DNA from: Streptomyces vietnamensis
GTDB lineage: Bacteria > Actinomycetota > Actinomycetes > Streptomycetales > Streptomycetaceae
Direction of reading: 5' to 3'
Assembly (NCBI RefSeq): GCF_000830005.1
Contig: NZ_CP010407.1
Location: 5,274,001 to 5,338,000 of the forward strand
DNA length: 64,000 nt
The notes beneath the pieces were generated by a model that was not told the DNA's origin, ran no database searches, and saw only the letters and a program-made list of their open reading frames with translations. The stretch's first letter is position 1. Each line of letters opens with the position of its first letter. Of this stretch, positions 41,843 through 51,691 are shown in pieces. The translations under genes were made by a program, and so were the position numbers.

Positions 41843-42071
41843 CATGAGCGCACACCTGGCACTGACCCAGCTTGTCCCCTTCGCCGCCGAAGAGCTGGAC
41901 AAGAACAAGGTGACCCCCGGCGTCCTCGGCTTCGTCGTCTTCGCGGCCCTGGCCCTCGCGGTCTGGATGCTGATGAAGTCGATGAGCCGCCACATGGGCA
42001 AGATCTCCTTCGAGGAGGCCCCGGACCCGAAGGCGACCCCGGACGCCCCGGCGGCCGCCCCCGGCAAGTAG
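41835..42071 (+). CDS. Small single-span membrane protein coupled to mca
   Basis: The 78-residue protein has one transmembrane helix (VTPGVLGFVVFAALALAVWMLM, about 26-47), a basic turn (KSMSRHMGK) and a Pro/Ala-rich cytoplasmic tail. Its ATG lies inside the last codons of mca (a second ATG is at 41844), implying translational coupling. Its function is unknown; constant association with mca in Streptomyces suggests a linked role. Confidence 0.8.
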   Translation: MPDMSAHLALTQLVPFAAEELDKNKVTPGVLGFVVFAALALAVWMLMKSMSRHMGKISFEEAPDPKATPDAPAAAPGK

Positions 42072-42078
42072 CCCCCGA

Positions 42079-42111
42079 ACGGCCCGGCCTCCCTCCAGGA
42101 AGCCGGGCCGT
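42079..42111 (+). terminator. Terminator of the mca unit
   Basis: ACGGCCCGGC (42079-42088) pairs with GCCGGGCCGT (42102-42111), 8 bp after the stop codon. Confidence 0.8.
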
Positions 42112-42214
42112 CCAGGCTCCCGGACCTCGCCCTCCCGGCCCTCGCCCCGGACCGCGCCCGCACCGGCCGGCGCCCGACGCGCGCGCCCGCACCCGTGCTG
42201 GACGGTGCCCGCCG
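42112..42214. other. Left part of a 408-bp gene-free region
   Basis: GC-rich sequence with no convincing reading frame, promoter or ribosome site; the fold-back element begins at about 42215. Confidence 0.5.
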
Positions 42215-42470
42215 CCGTGCGGGGCCCGCACCCGCTGCCGTGTGGGCAATCGTCCCGCTGGGGCGGGACGGGTGGGCACACGGGACGGCGCCCTTCAGCG
42301 GCGCCTCCGCGTTCCGGGCCTGGACCCGCACCCCAGCGGCGCCGCACGACGGGGTGCGGGTCAGGGCGCGTAAGCCTCGGGCGCCGGCAAGGGCGCGGGT
42401 CCGTTGTGCCCACCCGTTCCGCCCCAGCGGAACGATTGCCCACAACGGCGGGCGCAGGCCCACAACGGGG
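42215..42470. repeat. Fold-back element: compound inverted repeat built of two hairpins and a central stem
   Basis: Hairpin B (42238-42283) and inverted hairpin C (42401-42448) lie at the same distance either side of a central 12-bp stem GACCCGCACCCC/GGGGTGCGGGTC (42323-42334, 42351-42362). Arm sequence between and outside them is also complementary with scattered mismatches. Each hairpin has the architecture seen at 12801-12845. The element fills the space between the mca unit and the STAND gene. Confidence 0.8.
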
Positions 42471-42479
42471 TCGGCTCGT

Positions 42480-45287
42480 TCAGCCCGCGGCCGGTACGCC
42501 GAGGACCTCCCGGGCCGGGCGGGACGGGACCAGGCCCAGGTCCCAGGCCTGCCAGGGGGCCGCCGGGGCGATGCCCCGGTCCAGGAGCAGCCCGTAGGCC
42601 TCGGCGCAGTCGTCGACCCGCGGGTCGCGGCCCGGGTGCCGCTCCGCGACGAGCGCCGCGAGCTCCTCGCGCGCCGACGCCGCCCCCGGCTCCGGAGTGC
42701 CCGGCGCCGCGTGCGGGAGCAGCCCGCAGCGCAGCAGGCGGGCCCAGTCCGCGCCCCGCCGGTCCCCGTACGCCTCGAAGAGCCCGCGCGCCTCCTCGCA
42801 CAGCGCGAGCGCCTGCGGGACCCGCCCGTTGCCGGCGTCGACGATGGCGAGCTCCAGACCGGCCCAGGCCTCCCCGTGCGCGACCCCGATCCGGCGGAAG
42901 TCCGCCCGCGCGTCCACGAGCAGCTGCCGGGCGAAGCCCGAGTTGCGCAGGTTGCCGGCCCGCGCCCCCTGCTGGTCCCGGGTGACCCGCCCCAGGTGGT
43001 GCCGGGCGCAGGCGAGCCCGTACAGGTCCCGCATCCGCGAGAACATCGACCGCGCCCGCCCCAGCTCCCGTATCGCCGCGTCCCGGTCGCCGCGCTCCTC
43101 CAGGGCCTGCCCCAGGTAGTACAGCGTCCACGCCTCGCCGCGCGCGTCCTCCTGCTCCCGGTGCCGCGCGAGCGCCCCGCGCAGCTCCTCCACCGCAGGC
43201 TCCGCCTCCCCGGCGGCCAGCCGCGCCCGGGCCAGCTGGGTCAGCGCCCAGGCCTCGCCGCGCCCGTCGTGGACGCGGCCGTACGTCTCCAGGGCGCGCC
43301 GCAGCTCACCCTCGGCGCCCGCCGTGTCGCCCCGGAGCAGCAGCACCTGCCCGCGCTGGAAGTGCGCCCAGGCCTCGCCGTGCAGCGACTCGTGCTCCCG
43401 GTGCAGGGCGAGCGAACGATCAAGCAGTGCCGTCGCCTCGGCCAGATCGCCCCGGTCCCGTTCCACGGCGGCGAGCGCGTGCAGCGTCCAGCCCCGGTCG
43501 GCGGCCAGGGACTCCGGCTCCTGGAGTGCGAGCGCCTCCCGAAGGCGTGCCGCGGCCTCCGTGAGCCGTCCCTGGTGGTGCAGGGTGATCCCGAGCGAGC
43601 AGAGCGCGAGCGCAGCGCCCGCGTCCTGGTGGGCCTCCTGGTACTGGGAGACGACCGAGGTCAGCGTCGTGCGGGCCTTGTCGAGCTCGCCGAGCTGCCG
43701 GGCCGCGATACCGGTCCGCCACCGCACCGAGCGCGTGAGGAGACCCTGTCCGACGGACTCGGCCAGCTCGTTGATCTCGCCGAGCCGGTAGAGGTCGCCG
43801 CGCAGCAGGCAGTAGTCGCAGAGCGCGCTGAGCAGGCCGAGCACGGTCTCCTGGTCGACGCCCTCCGCGTGCCGCAGGGCCGCCGTGATGAAGCTGGACT
43901 CCTCGTCGAGCCAGCCGAGCGCCGCCTCCAGGGAGCCGAAGCCGTGCCCGTCGAAGCGGTCGGCGCGGGTCGACATCTTGCCGTCGACCATCCGGATCAC
44001 CGCGTCGGCGAGCTCCGCGTGGTTGCGGATGAGCCGCTCCTGCGCCGCCGCGATCTCGGCCGCGTCCTCCTCGTCGAGGAGCCGTACGGCCGCGAAGCCG
44101 CGCACCACGTCGTGCAGCCGGTACCGCTCCCCGCGCACGTGGTCGAGCAGCCCGGCCCCGGACAGCTCCCGCAGCCGCCGGGCCGCCTCGGGCCCGCTCC
44201 CGCCGAGCAGGGCGGCGGCCGCCGCCGCGCCGAGCGAGGCCCGCCCGGCCAGCGCGAGCCGCCGGAGCAGCTGCCGGGCGTCCTCGTCGAAGTCGAGGAA
44301 GTACCGTACGGACAGGGCGCGTTCGACGGGATCGGTGCCCCAGCCGGGCCGGGCGAGGACATGGCCCACCTCGTCCATGGAGCGGCGCCCGAGCAGGGAG
44401 CCCACGACCCGCAGCGCCAGCGGCAGGCCGCCGCACAGCTCCCGTATCCGCTCGAACGCCTCCGCGTCGTACGGGTCGGGGTCGGGCGCACCGGCCGTCG
44501 CGCGCAGCAACTCCTCGGCACCGGCCGCATCGAGCGCGGCGACGGGCAGGGCGTGCACCTCGGCCGGTACGTCTCCGCCGAGGTCGAGCGGCTCCCGGCA
44601 GGTCACGAGGACGAGGCTGTCGGAACGCTCCGGCAGCAGGGCCCGCACCTGGGCGGCGTCGGCGGCATCGTCGAGGATGAGCACCACGGGCACTCCGCTC
44701 AACTGCCGCTGGTACAACTCCGAGAGCCGCTGCACCTGTTGCCCGGCCGAGGCGCCCTCGCGGAAGAGGAGCCGGTCGCGCGGGGCGCCGAGCCGGTTGA
44801 GGAGGTGCAGCAGCGCGTCCCGGGTCGCGACGGGCCGCTCGGCCCAGCCGGCCTTGCCCGCGCCGGCGACGCCGCCCCGCAGGTCCACCACGCAGGCCCC
44901 GCGGAACTGGTCGCGCAGCGTGTGGGCGGCCCGCACGGCGAGCGCGGTACGGCCGGAGCCGGGCGCGCCGTGCAGCAGCACGACGGTCGGCCGGGTGACG
45001 GCCGAGGCCCGCCCGGCCTGCACCCACCGGGTGATGGACGCCAACTCCTCCCGCCGCCCGGCGAACACCCCACCGGCATCGGGCAGATGCCCGAAGGACC
45101 GCTCGAGCACGGCCCGCTTCCGCGCGGCCGCACTCCGATCACCCCCACGCACCCCCCGCCCCCCGGCCCCGACCCCCGCCGCCGAAACCCCCGCCTCGCC
45201 CCGCTGGGCTCCGACCCCCGAGGCCCCGGCCGCGTCCGCCCGCCCGGGCCCGGCCGCGTCCACCCGCCCGGGCCCGGCCGCGTCCAC
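42480..45287 (-). CDS. STAND protein, NB-ARC plus TPR part (3' portion of a split gene)
   Basis: This frame, open from the G tract onward, encodes about 935 residues. An NB-ARC-type NTPase lies near residues 60-340: Walker A LLHGAPGSGRTALAVRAA, Walker B VVLILDDAADAAQVRALL, the LVTCREPLDL sensor, and GLPLALRVVGSLL. About ten TPR-like repeats follow (residues about 450-900; AWTLYYLGQALEERGD and similar). Such STAND proteins act as signal-gated switches, some as transcription or defence regulators. No DNA-binding domain is in this part. The gene is separated from its natural 5' end by the 22-nt tract at 45340-45361; the 45287 GTG is only the first start in frame and has no good ribosome site. 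Confidence 0.85.
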   Translation of the reverse strand: MDAAGPGRVDAAGPGRADAAGASGVGAQRGEAGVSAAGVGAGGRGVRGGDRSAAARKRAVLERSFGHLPDAGGVFAGRREELASITRWVQAGRASAVTRPTVVLLHGAPGSGRTALAVRAAHTLRDQFRGACVVDLRGGVAGAGKAGWAERPVATRDALLHLLNRLGAPRDRLLFREGASAGQQVQRLSELYQRQLSGVPVVLILDDAADAAQVRALLPERSDSLVLVTCREPLDLGGDVPAEVHALPVAALDAAGAEELLRATAGAPDPDPYDAEAFERIRELCGGLPLALRVVGSLLGRRSMDEVGHVLARPGWGTDPVERALSVRYFLDFDEDARQLLRRLALAGRASLGAAAAAALLGGSGPEAARRLRELSGAGLLDHVRGERYRLHDVVRGFAAVRLLDEEDAAEIAAAQERLIRNHAELADAVIRMVDGKMSTRADRFDGHGFGSLEAALGWLDEESSFITAALRHAEGVDQETVLGLLSALCDYCLLRGDLYRLGEINELAESVGQGLLTRSVRWRTGIAARQLGELDKARTTLTSVVSQYQEAHQDAGAALALCSLGITLHHQGRLTEAAARLREALALQEPESLAADRGWTLHALAAVERDRGDLAEATALLDRSLALHREHESLHGEAWAHFQRGQVLLLRGDTAGAEGELRRALETYGRVHDGRGEAWALTQLARARLAAGEAEPAVEELRGALARHREQEDARGEAWTLYYLGQALEERGDRDAAIRELGRARSMFSRMRDLYGLACARHHLGRVTRDQQGARAGNLRNSGFARQLLVDARADFRRIGVAHGEAWAGLELAIVDAGNGRVPQALALCEEARGLFEAYGDRRGADWARLLRCGLLPHAAPGTPEPGAASAREELAALVAERHPGRDPRVDDCAEAYGLLLDRGIAPAAPWQAWDLGLVPSRPAREVLGVPAAG

Positions 45288-45303
45288 CCGCCCGGGCCCG
45301 GCC

Positions 45304-46023
45304 TCAGCCTCCCCGGCCTCCGCCCGGCCGCCCCCCCCGCCCCCCCCCCCCCCCCCCCCCCGCCGCGCCCACCCCCCGCCTCCGCTCCCGCTCCTCCTCC
45401 AGGAACGGCCGTACCCCCCGGACCTCCAGGGCCGTCAGCCACCCCACCCGGAGCTGCTCGACCCCGTCGGCCCGCTCCGGCGCACCGGCCGCCCCGCGAT
45501 GGTCGGCCGCCCCGCGGTGGCCGGCCGTCGCGCGGAGGACGGTCGCCGCCGCGCCGGCCACGGCGACCGCCGCGCCCGCGCCGAGCGCCGTCCCCGTCGC
45601 CGTACCGAGCGCCAGGTCGGCACCGAAGGCCGCGGCCGCGGCGACACCCGTGACCAGCGCGGGCCCCCCGATCGCCGAGCCGCTGAAACGGTCCGCCAGA
45701 CGCGCCCGCCCGACCCCGGCCCCCGCTCCGGGACCGACCCCGGCTCCGGCATCAGCCCCGGTCGCCCCAGCCCCGCCCCCCGTTCCGCCCGCCGCTCCCG
45801 CCAGGGCCTCCGCCCCCGCCAGCGCCTCCGCCCCCGCCAGCGCCTCCGCCCTCACGTACGCCGCGTACTCCCCGCCCGCCCCCGCCGCCATCGCGTCCAG
45901 CCCCGCCCGGCCCCGTGCAAGGAGCGCGTCCGCCTCGTCCGGGGCGAGGCCGGAGGCCCGTGCCTCCTCCGCCACGGCCCGTTCCAACAGCCGCTCGGCC
46001 TCGGCCCGGTGACTCTCCCGCAT
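45304..46023 (-). pseudogene. 5' portion of the split STAND gene (Ala/Gly-rich membrane-like domain)
   Basis: This frame gives 239 residues from ATG 46023: a helical, charged head ([47 protein letters not shown]), AEALAG repeats, and two hydrophobic segments (GGPALVTGVAAAAAFGADLALG, TALGAGAAVAVAGAAATVL). Then come VGWLTALEVRGVRPFLEEERERRR, the G tract, and a stop 36 bp after it. If the 22-nt tract lost one base (21) or gained two (24), this frame would join the NB-ARC frame into one protein of about 1,180 residues. In this copy it ends early, by true frameshift, phase variation or sequencing error. Confidence 0.75.
45331..45361 (-). repeat. Homopolymer tract: 8 and 22 consecutive C (G on coding strand)
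   Basis: Eight C (45331-45338), one G, then 22 C (45340-45361). The tract is at the exact point where the upstream and downstream frames of the STAND gene diverge. Tracts of this length slip readily in replication and are also error-prone in sequencing. Confidence 0.9.
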
Positions 46024-46133
46024 CTGCGTTCCCCCTCCGCGCGTGCCCGACGAATCCGGCCCAGTGTCCTGCGTCGCGCGCGTCGGCGCGAGAGAGCGGA
46101 GAAAGGAGGAGACCGCTGCGGCAGGATGGGGAC

Positions 46134-48155
<2,022 letters not shown>

Positions 48156-48174
48156 GGCGGCCCCGGAACGGGGA

Positions 48175-48212
48175 CGGCCCCGCCACCCCTCGGAGGAGGG
48201 GCGGCGGGGCCG
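48175..48212. terminator. Bidirectional terminator between the YyaL-type gene and rodlin 1
   Basis: Arms 48175-48191 and 48196-48212 (CGGCCCCGCCACCCCTC and its near-complement) pair over 17 bp with one mismatch around GGAG, between convergent genes. Confidence 0.85.
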
Positions 48213-48234
48213 CACCGTGGCCGGACGGCGTCGC

Positions 48235-48642
48235 TCAGTGGTTGCCGGCGCCGTTGCCCGAGAGGACCGGGATGTCGTCCAGGATGTGCGACAGCGGCTC
48301 GTCGCCCTTGGCCTGGGTGGAGTTCTCGGTGCACTGCTGGTTCTGCGGGGAGGACAGGACGTTGATGTCCTGGACGGCGATCGGGATGAGGCCGACGATC
48401 GAACCGGCGTTGACCTTGGCCGGCAGGCCGACGCAGGGCTTGTTCAGGGAGCCCTGGACGAGCGCGAGCTGCGGGCTCATGTCGCCGTAGGTCTTGGAGT
48501 TGCCGAACTCCTGGTGGGCGCCGTTGCCGGAGAGCGACGTGGTGCCGCCGTCGTCGGCGATCGCGAGCGCCTGACCGGCACCCGCCGCCGTCGCACCGAG
48601 GACGGACGCGGCCACAGCGGCCGTCGCCAAGAGCTTCTTCAT
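48235..48642 (-). CDS. Rodlin (copy 1)
   Basis: The 135-residue secreted protein has a Sec signal peptide ([27 protein letters not shown]) and a mature part matching Streptomyces rodlins: [49 protein letters not shown], and [26 protein letters not shown]. Rodlins line the outer surface of aerial hyphae and spores, aligning chaplin amyloid fibrils into rodlets. Two cysteines are conserved. It is most similar to copy 2. ATG 48642 has GAAAGG upstream, and TTGATCAG lies about 46-53 bp before the start, as in copy 2. Confidence 0.95.
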   Translation of the reverse strand: MKKLLATAAVAASVLGATAAGAGQALAIADDGGTTSLSGNGAHQEFGNSKTYGDMSPQLALVQGSLNKPCVGLPAKVNAGSIVGLIPIAVQDINVLSSPQNQQCTENSTQAKGDEPLSHILDDIPVLSGNGAGNH

Positions 48643-48736
48643 TGTTCAGGCCTTTCGGATACTGGCCAGCTGAGTGCCGAGCCGTGCTGATCAACTGGTC
48701 GGAGGGTCGGAAGTTCCGGGAAGTCCACCGGACGGA

Positions 48737-49777
48737 CTACGGGCAGATGAGCGAAGACCCCTTCGCGGGCCGGTACGTGCCCACCGGGATCTCGCTCGGC
48801 GCGACGGCCTCGGCGGCCGGCAGCGGCTGGTCCTCGGCCAGGCGTCCGAAGACCTCCGCGGCGCCTTCCTGGTCCCAGGCGAGCGTGGACCCGACGTCTT
48901 CGATGTCCGGGTTGAAGCCCCGGATGGGGACGGTCGCGAGCTCCATGTGCTCCGGGGGCAGGTCCCGCAGGCGGGCGGCGAGCGTCAGCAGCTCGGCCGT
49001 GGAGATCCCCCGCTCGGCCGCCGCCGTCCCGCGCAGGCTCGCCGCGAAGGCCCTCAGCTGCTCGGGGTCGTCGAGGATGCCGTCGTGGAGCCGGCGCAGG
49101 GTGTTCACGACGAACTTCTGCTGCTTCTGGATGCGGCCGAAGTCCATCTGCCCGTCGGCCTTCCGGGACCGCACGTACTGGAGGGCCTCGCCGCCCGCGA
49201 CCCACTTGGTCCCGGGCTGGAGGTCGAGGCCGGTGGACGGGTCCTTGAGCGGCTGCGCCGTACAGATCGGTACGCCGCCGTCGACGCGGTCCACGGTGTC
49301 CATGAAGCGCCGGAAGTCGATCTCCAGGTAGCGGTGGACGGGCAGCCCGGTCATCGACTCGACGGTCTCCACCGCGAACGAGGGGCCGCCCTCCGCCCAG
49401 GCGCTGTTGATCTTCGCCGGGTGGGCGGGGTGCACCTGCCCGGTGCGCCGGTCGCGGTGCCCCTCCGGGAAGGAGGCGAGGGAGTCGCGCGGCATGCTCA
49501 CGACGTCGACCCGGTCGTTCGCCGCCGAGACGTGCACGAGCATCATCACGTCCGTGCAGCCGCACTCGTACTCACCCAGGTGGAAACGGTTCTTCTCGTC
49601 CGGGGTGAGTCCCTTGCGGGTGTCGAGGCCGACGACCAGGAGGTTCAGCCCCTTCTCGGGGGCCGGGAGACCGGTGGGGGCGACGGCGAGGGCGCCGGGA
49701 GCGAGGGCGGCGAGGGCGGCGAAGGCCGCCGCGGCGAGCAGTGGACGCCGGGCGGTCCGTAGACGCGGGAATTTCAT
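48737..49777 (-). CDS. LCP (LytR-CpsA-Psr) family glycopolymer transferase
   Basis: The 346-residue protein has an N-terminal signal-anchor (RRPLLAAAAFAALAALAPGALA) and an LCP domain: LLVVGLDTRKG, MMLVHVSAANDRVDVVSMPRDSL, AKINSAWAEGGPSFAVETVESMTGLPVHRYLEIDF, and LQYVRSRKADGQMDFGRIQKQQKF. Conserved Arg and Asp residues for pyrophosphate binding are present. LCP enzymes transfer polyprenyl-linked glycopolymers to peptidoglycan outside the membrane. Placed between rodlin genes and near an exopolysaccharide operon, it may anchor that polymer. ATG 49777 is chosen because upstream codons in frame are non-homologous. Confidence 0.9.
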   Translation of the reverse strand: MKFPRLRTARRPLLAAAAFAALAALAPGALAVAPTGLPAPEKGLNLLVVGLDTRKGLTPDEKNRFHLGEYECGCTDVMMLVHVSAANDRVDVVSMPRDSLASFPEGHRDRRTGQVHPAHPAKINSAWAEGGPSFAVETVESMTGLPVHRYLEIDFRRFMDTVDRVDGGVPICTAQPLKDPSTGLDLQPGTKWVAGGEALQYVRSRKADGQMDFGRIQKQQKFVVNTLRRLHDGILDDPEQLRAFAASLRGTAAAERGISTAELLTLAARLRDLPPEHMELATVPIRGFNPDIEDVGSTLAWDQEGAAEVFGRLAEDQPLPAAEAVAPSEIPVGTYRPAKGSSLICP

Positions 49778-49895
49778 GTCCGCACCGTAATTTCGACCCG
49801 CTCGCACACAGGTACGCGACGCGACGTGAACAGGACGAATCACTCTCCTGCGGCGCCTGTGTAATGATGCGGGAATCGCAGCGGAAGGAGCGAAA

Positions 49896-50102
49896 ATGGC
49901 GCCGGATCCCGGAAAATGGGAACGGATGGCCTTCATTCCGAAGAGCCGATATGTGAGTGACCCGCCCCCGGCGGACAGCACCCCCTTCCCCGTCTATTCC
50001 GCATTGGTCACCCAGTGGGTGCAGGCGGGGCGGACGGTGCCGGGGATGCCCGACCGGGAGTGGGAGCGTCTGATGGCGACGCCGGTCTGGCCCACCTGGT
50101 AG
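49896..50102 (+). CDS. Small protein of unknown function between LCP and rodlin genes
   Basis: The 68-residue protein has no signal peptide or membrane segment. It is Pro- and Trp-rich (KWERMAFIPKSRYVSDPPPAD, MPDREWERLMATPVWPTW). An excellent AAGGAG site lies 5 nt before ATG 49896, which is the main support that it is real. I do not recognise it. It is divergent from the LCP gene and convergent with rodlin 2, with a terminator between. Confidence 0.65.
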   Translation: MAPDPGKWERMAFIPKSRYVSDPPPADSTPFPVYSALVTQWVQAGRTVPGMPDREWERLMATPVWPTW

Positions 50103-50112
50103 ACGACGAAAG

Positions 50113-50135
50113 GGGCCGCCCGGAGGGCGGCCCCT
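50113..50135. terminator. Bidirectional terminator between the small gene and rodlin 2
   Basis: GGGGCCGCCC (50113-50122), loop GGA, GGGCGGCCCC (50126-50135); a perfect 10-bp stem between convergent genes. Confidence 0.88.
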
Positions 50136-50168
50136 GACGTGTGAACGTCGTCGTGCTCAGGCGGAACG

Positions 50169-50579
50169 TCAGTGGTTGCCGACGCCGTTGCCCGACAGGA
50201 TCGGGATGTCGTCCAGGATGTGCGAGAGAGCCTCGTCGCCCTTGGCCTGGGTGGAGTTCTCGGTGCACTGCTGGTTCTGCGGGGACGACAGGACGTTGAT
50301 GTCCTGGACGGCGATCGGGATGGCGCCGACGATCGAACCGGCGTTGACCTTGGCCGGCAGACCGATGCAGGGCTTGTTCAGGGAGCCCTGGATGAGCGCC
50401 ATCTGCGGGCTCATGTTGCCGTAGGTGGCGGAGTTGCCGAACTCCTGGTGCGCGTTGTTGCCGGAGAGCGACGTGGTGCCACCGTCGTCGGCGATGGCGA
50501 GGGCGGGGGAGGCCACGGCGGCGGTGGCGCCGACGATGGAGACGGCTGCGGCCGCGGTGGCCATAACCTTCTTGATCAC
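50169..50579 (-). CDS. Rodlin (copy 2)
   Basis: The 136-residue precursor has a signal peptide ([28 protein letters not shown]) and a rodlin mature part nearly identical to copy 1 across [26 protein letters not shown] and [15 protein letters not shown] 50579 begins VIKKVMA. It is divergent from copy 3 across a 219-bp gap that must contain both promoters. Secreted to the outer surface during aerial growth, it would work with chaplins. Confidence 0.95.
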   Translation of the reverse strand: MIKKVMATAAAAVSIVGATAAVASPALAIADDGGTTSLSGNNAHQEFGNSATYGNMSPQMALIQGSLNKPCIGLPAKVNAGSIVGAIPIAVQDINVLSSPQNQQCTENSTQAKGDEALSHILDDIPILSGNGVGNH

Positions 50580-50798
50580 GGGAGTTCCCTTCTAGAACCG
50601 GCTCCGTGCAGGGAGCGACCTGATCAACAGGCCGTCGGACGCGGGGGTTCCGCTGTGTCACCCTCTTGGCGGAGCGTGCGCGGCAGCGCGAAAGGCGGAC
50701 GCAGTCGAACGAGTGAAGTGCCGGAACCAAAGCCCGCCACCGCAGTTGAGCCCGTCGCATCAATCAGGTCGATTGGTGGGAACAGGAACGGAATCACC
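50580..50798. promoter_or_regulatory. Divergent promoter region of rodlins 2 and 3
   Basis: TTGATCAG on the minus strand (50619-50626) lies 40-47 bp from the rodlin 2 start and also occurs 46-53 bp upstream of rodlin 1. ATCAGGTCG is shared by the rodlin 2 and rodlin 3 sides (minus 50616-50624; plus 50763-50771). These are candidate common promoter or activator sites. Confidence 0.35.
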
Positions 50799-51212
50799 GT
50801 GATCAAGAAGATTATGGCGGCTGCGGCTGTGACGGCCTCCGTTGTCGGCGCCTCCGCCGCAGCGGCTTCCCCGGCGCTCGCCATCGCCGACGACGGCGGC
50901 ACCACCTCGCTGTCGGGCAACAACTCGCACCAGGAGTTCGGCAACTCCAAGACCCACGGCGACATGAGCCCGCAGCTCTCCGCCGTCCAGGGCTCGCTGA
51001 ACAAGCTCTGCCTCGGTGTCCCGGTCAAGGGCAACGTCGGCTCGGTCGTCGGTGTCCTCGTTCCGGTCGCCGTCCAGGACGTCAACGTCCTGTCCTCCCC
51101 GCAGAACCAGCAGTGCGCCGAGAACTCCACCCAGGCCAAGGGCGACGAGCCGCTGTCGCACCTCGTCGAGGACATCCCGGTCCTCTCCGGGAACGGCGCC
51201 TACAACGGCTGA
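50799..51212 (+). CDS. Rodlin (copy 3, more divergent)
   Basis: The 137-residue precursor starts at GTG 50799 ([11 protein letters not shown]...) with a signal peptide ending near ASPALA. The mature part keeps the rodlin frame ([59 protein letters not shown]) but the centre differs: [20 protein letters not shown] in place of the copy 1/2 sequence, with one or two extra residues. It is followed 176 bp later by the chaplin gene on the same strand. The divergence suggests specialisation rather than recent duplication. Confidence 0.93.
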   Translation: MIKKIMAAAAVTASVVGASAAAASPALAIADDGGTTSLSGNNSHQEFGNSKTHGDMSPQLSAVQGSLNKLCLGVPVKGNVGSVVGVLVPVAVQDVNVLSSPQNQQCAENSTQAKGDEPLSHLVEDIPVLSGNGAYNG

Positions 51213-51388
51213 TCCGCTTCGCGGACCGCGGGGCCGGCGGGGACGGGGATGTTCCTTCCGGCCCCGTTCCATGCGGGCAATGGGGTGAAAGAGAAGGCGT
51301 CGGTGTTATTTCGGTTTCCTTTGTGCGGGATGTTCGTTGTGTTGTGTGCAGCGGAAATGTATTCCGCCTAGGAAAGGATCCAGCCGAA

Positions 51389-51622
51389 ATGAACTGTAAG
51401 AAGGTCGCGGCCGTCGTCGCCGGAATCGTCATGGCCATGGGCGTGGCGTCGCCCGCCTTCGCGGACGCGGACGCGGACGGTTACGCCATCGGTTCGCCGG
51501 GCGTCCTCTCCGGGAACGTCGTGCAGGTCCCGATCCACGTCCCGATCAACGTCTGCGGCAACAGCGTGAACATCATCGGCCTGCTGAACCCGGCCGGCTT
51601 CAACACCTGCGTCAACGCCTGA
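51389..51622 (+). CDS. Short chaplin
   Basis: The 77-residue precursor has a signal peptide (MNCKKVAAVVAGIVMAMGVASPAFA) and a single chaplin domain of about 52 residues: GYAIGSPGVLSGNVVQVPIHVPINVCGNSVNIIGLLNPAGFNTCVNA, with the two conserved cysteines. There is no sorting signal, so it is a short, secreted chaplin that self-assembles into amyloid fibrils making aerial structures hydrophobic. ATG 51389 has AGGAAAGG upstream. Nearness to three rodlin genes fits joint formation of the rodlet layer. Confidence 0.95.
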   Translation: MNCKKVAAVVAGIVMAMGVASPAFADADADGYAIGSPGVLSGNVVQVPIHVPINVCGNSVNIIGLLNPAGFNTCVNA

Positions 51623-51640
51623 GTCCCGGCGCCCGCGGGC

Positions 51641-51691
51641 ACGGAGGGCCGGTCCAGGAGAGCATCCGCTTCCCGGGGGCCGGCCCTCCGT
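51641..51691. terminator. Terminator between the chaplin and flavin oxidoreductase genes
   Basis: ACGGAGGGCCGG (51641-51652) pairs with CCGGCCCTCCGT (51680-51691) across a 27-nt loop; its last base overlaps the stop of the leftward gene. Confidence 0.7.

Noticed and set aside
45331..45361. Programmed ribosomal frameshifting at the G tract
   Set aside because: A slippery G run could allow it, but joining needs a +1 shift, and no stimulatory structure or conserved sense could be shown. Replication slippage or sequencing error explains the data more simply.
42195..45653. Long plus-strand frame opposite the STAND gene
   Set aside because: Antisense shadow, rich in Arg, Pro and Gly. The minus strand carries Walker A/B motifs and TPR repeats.
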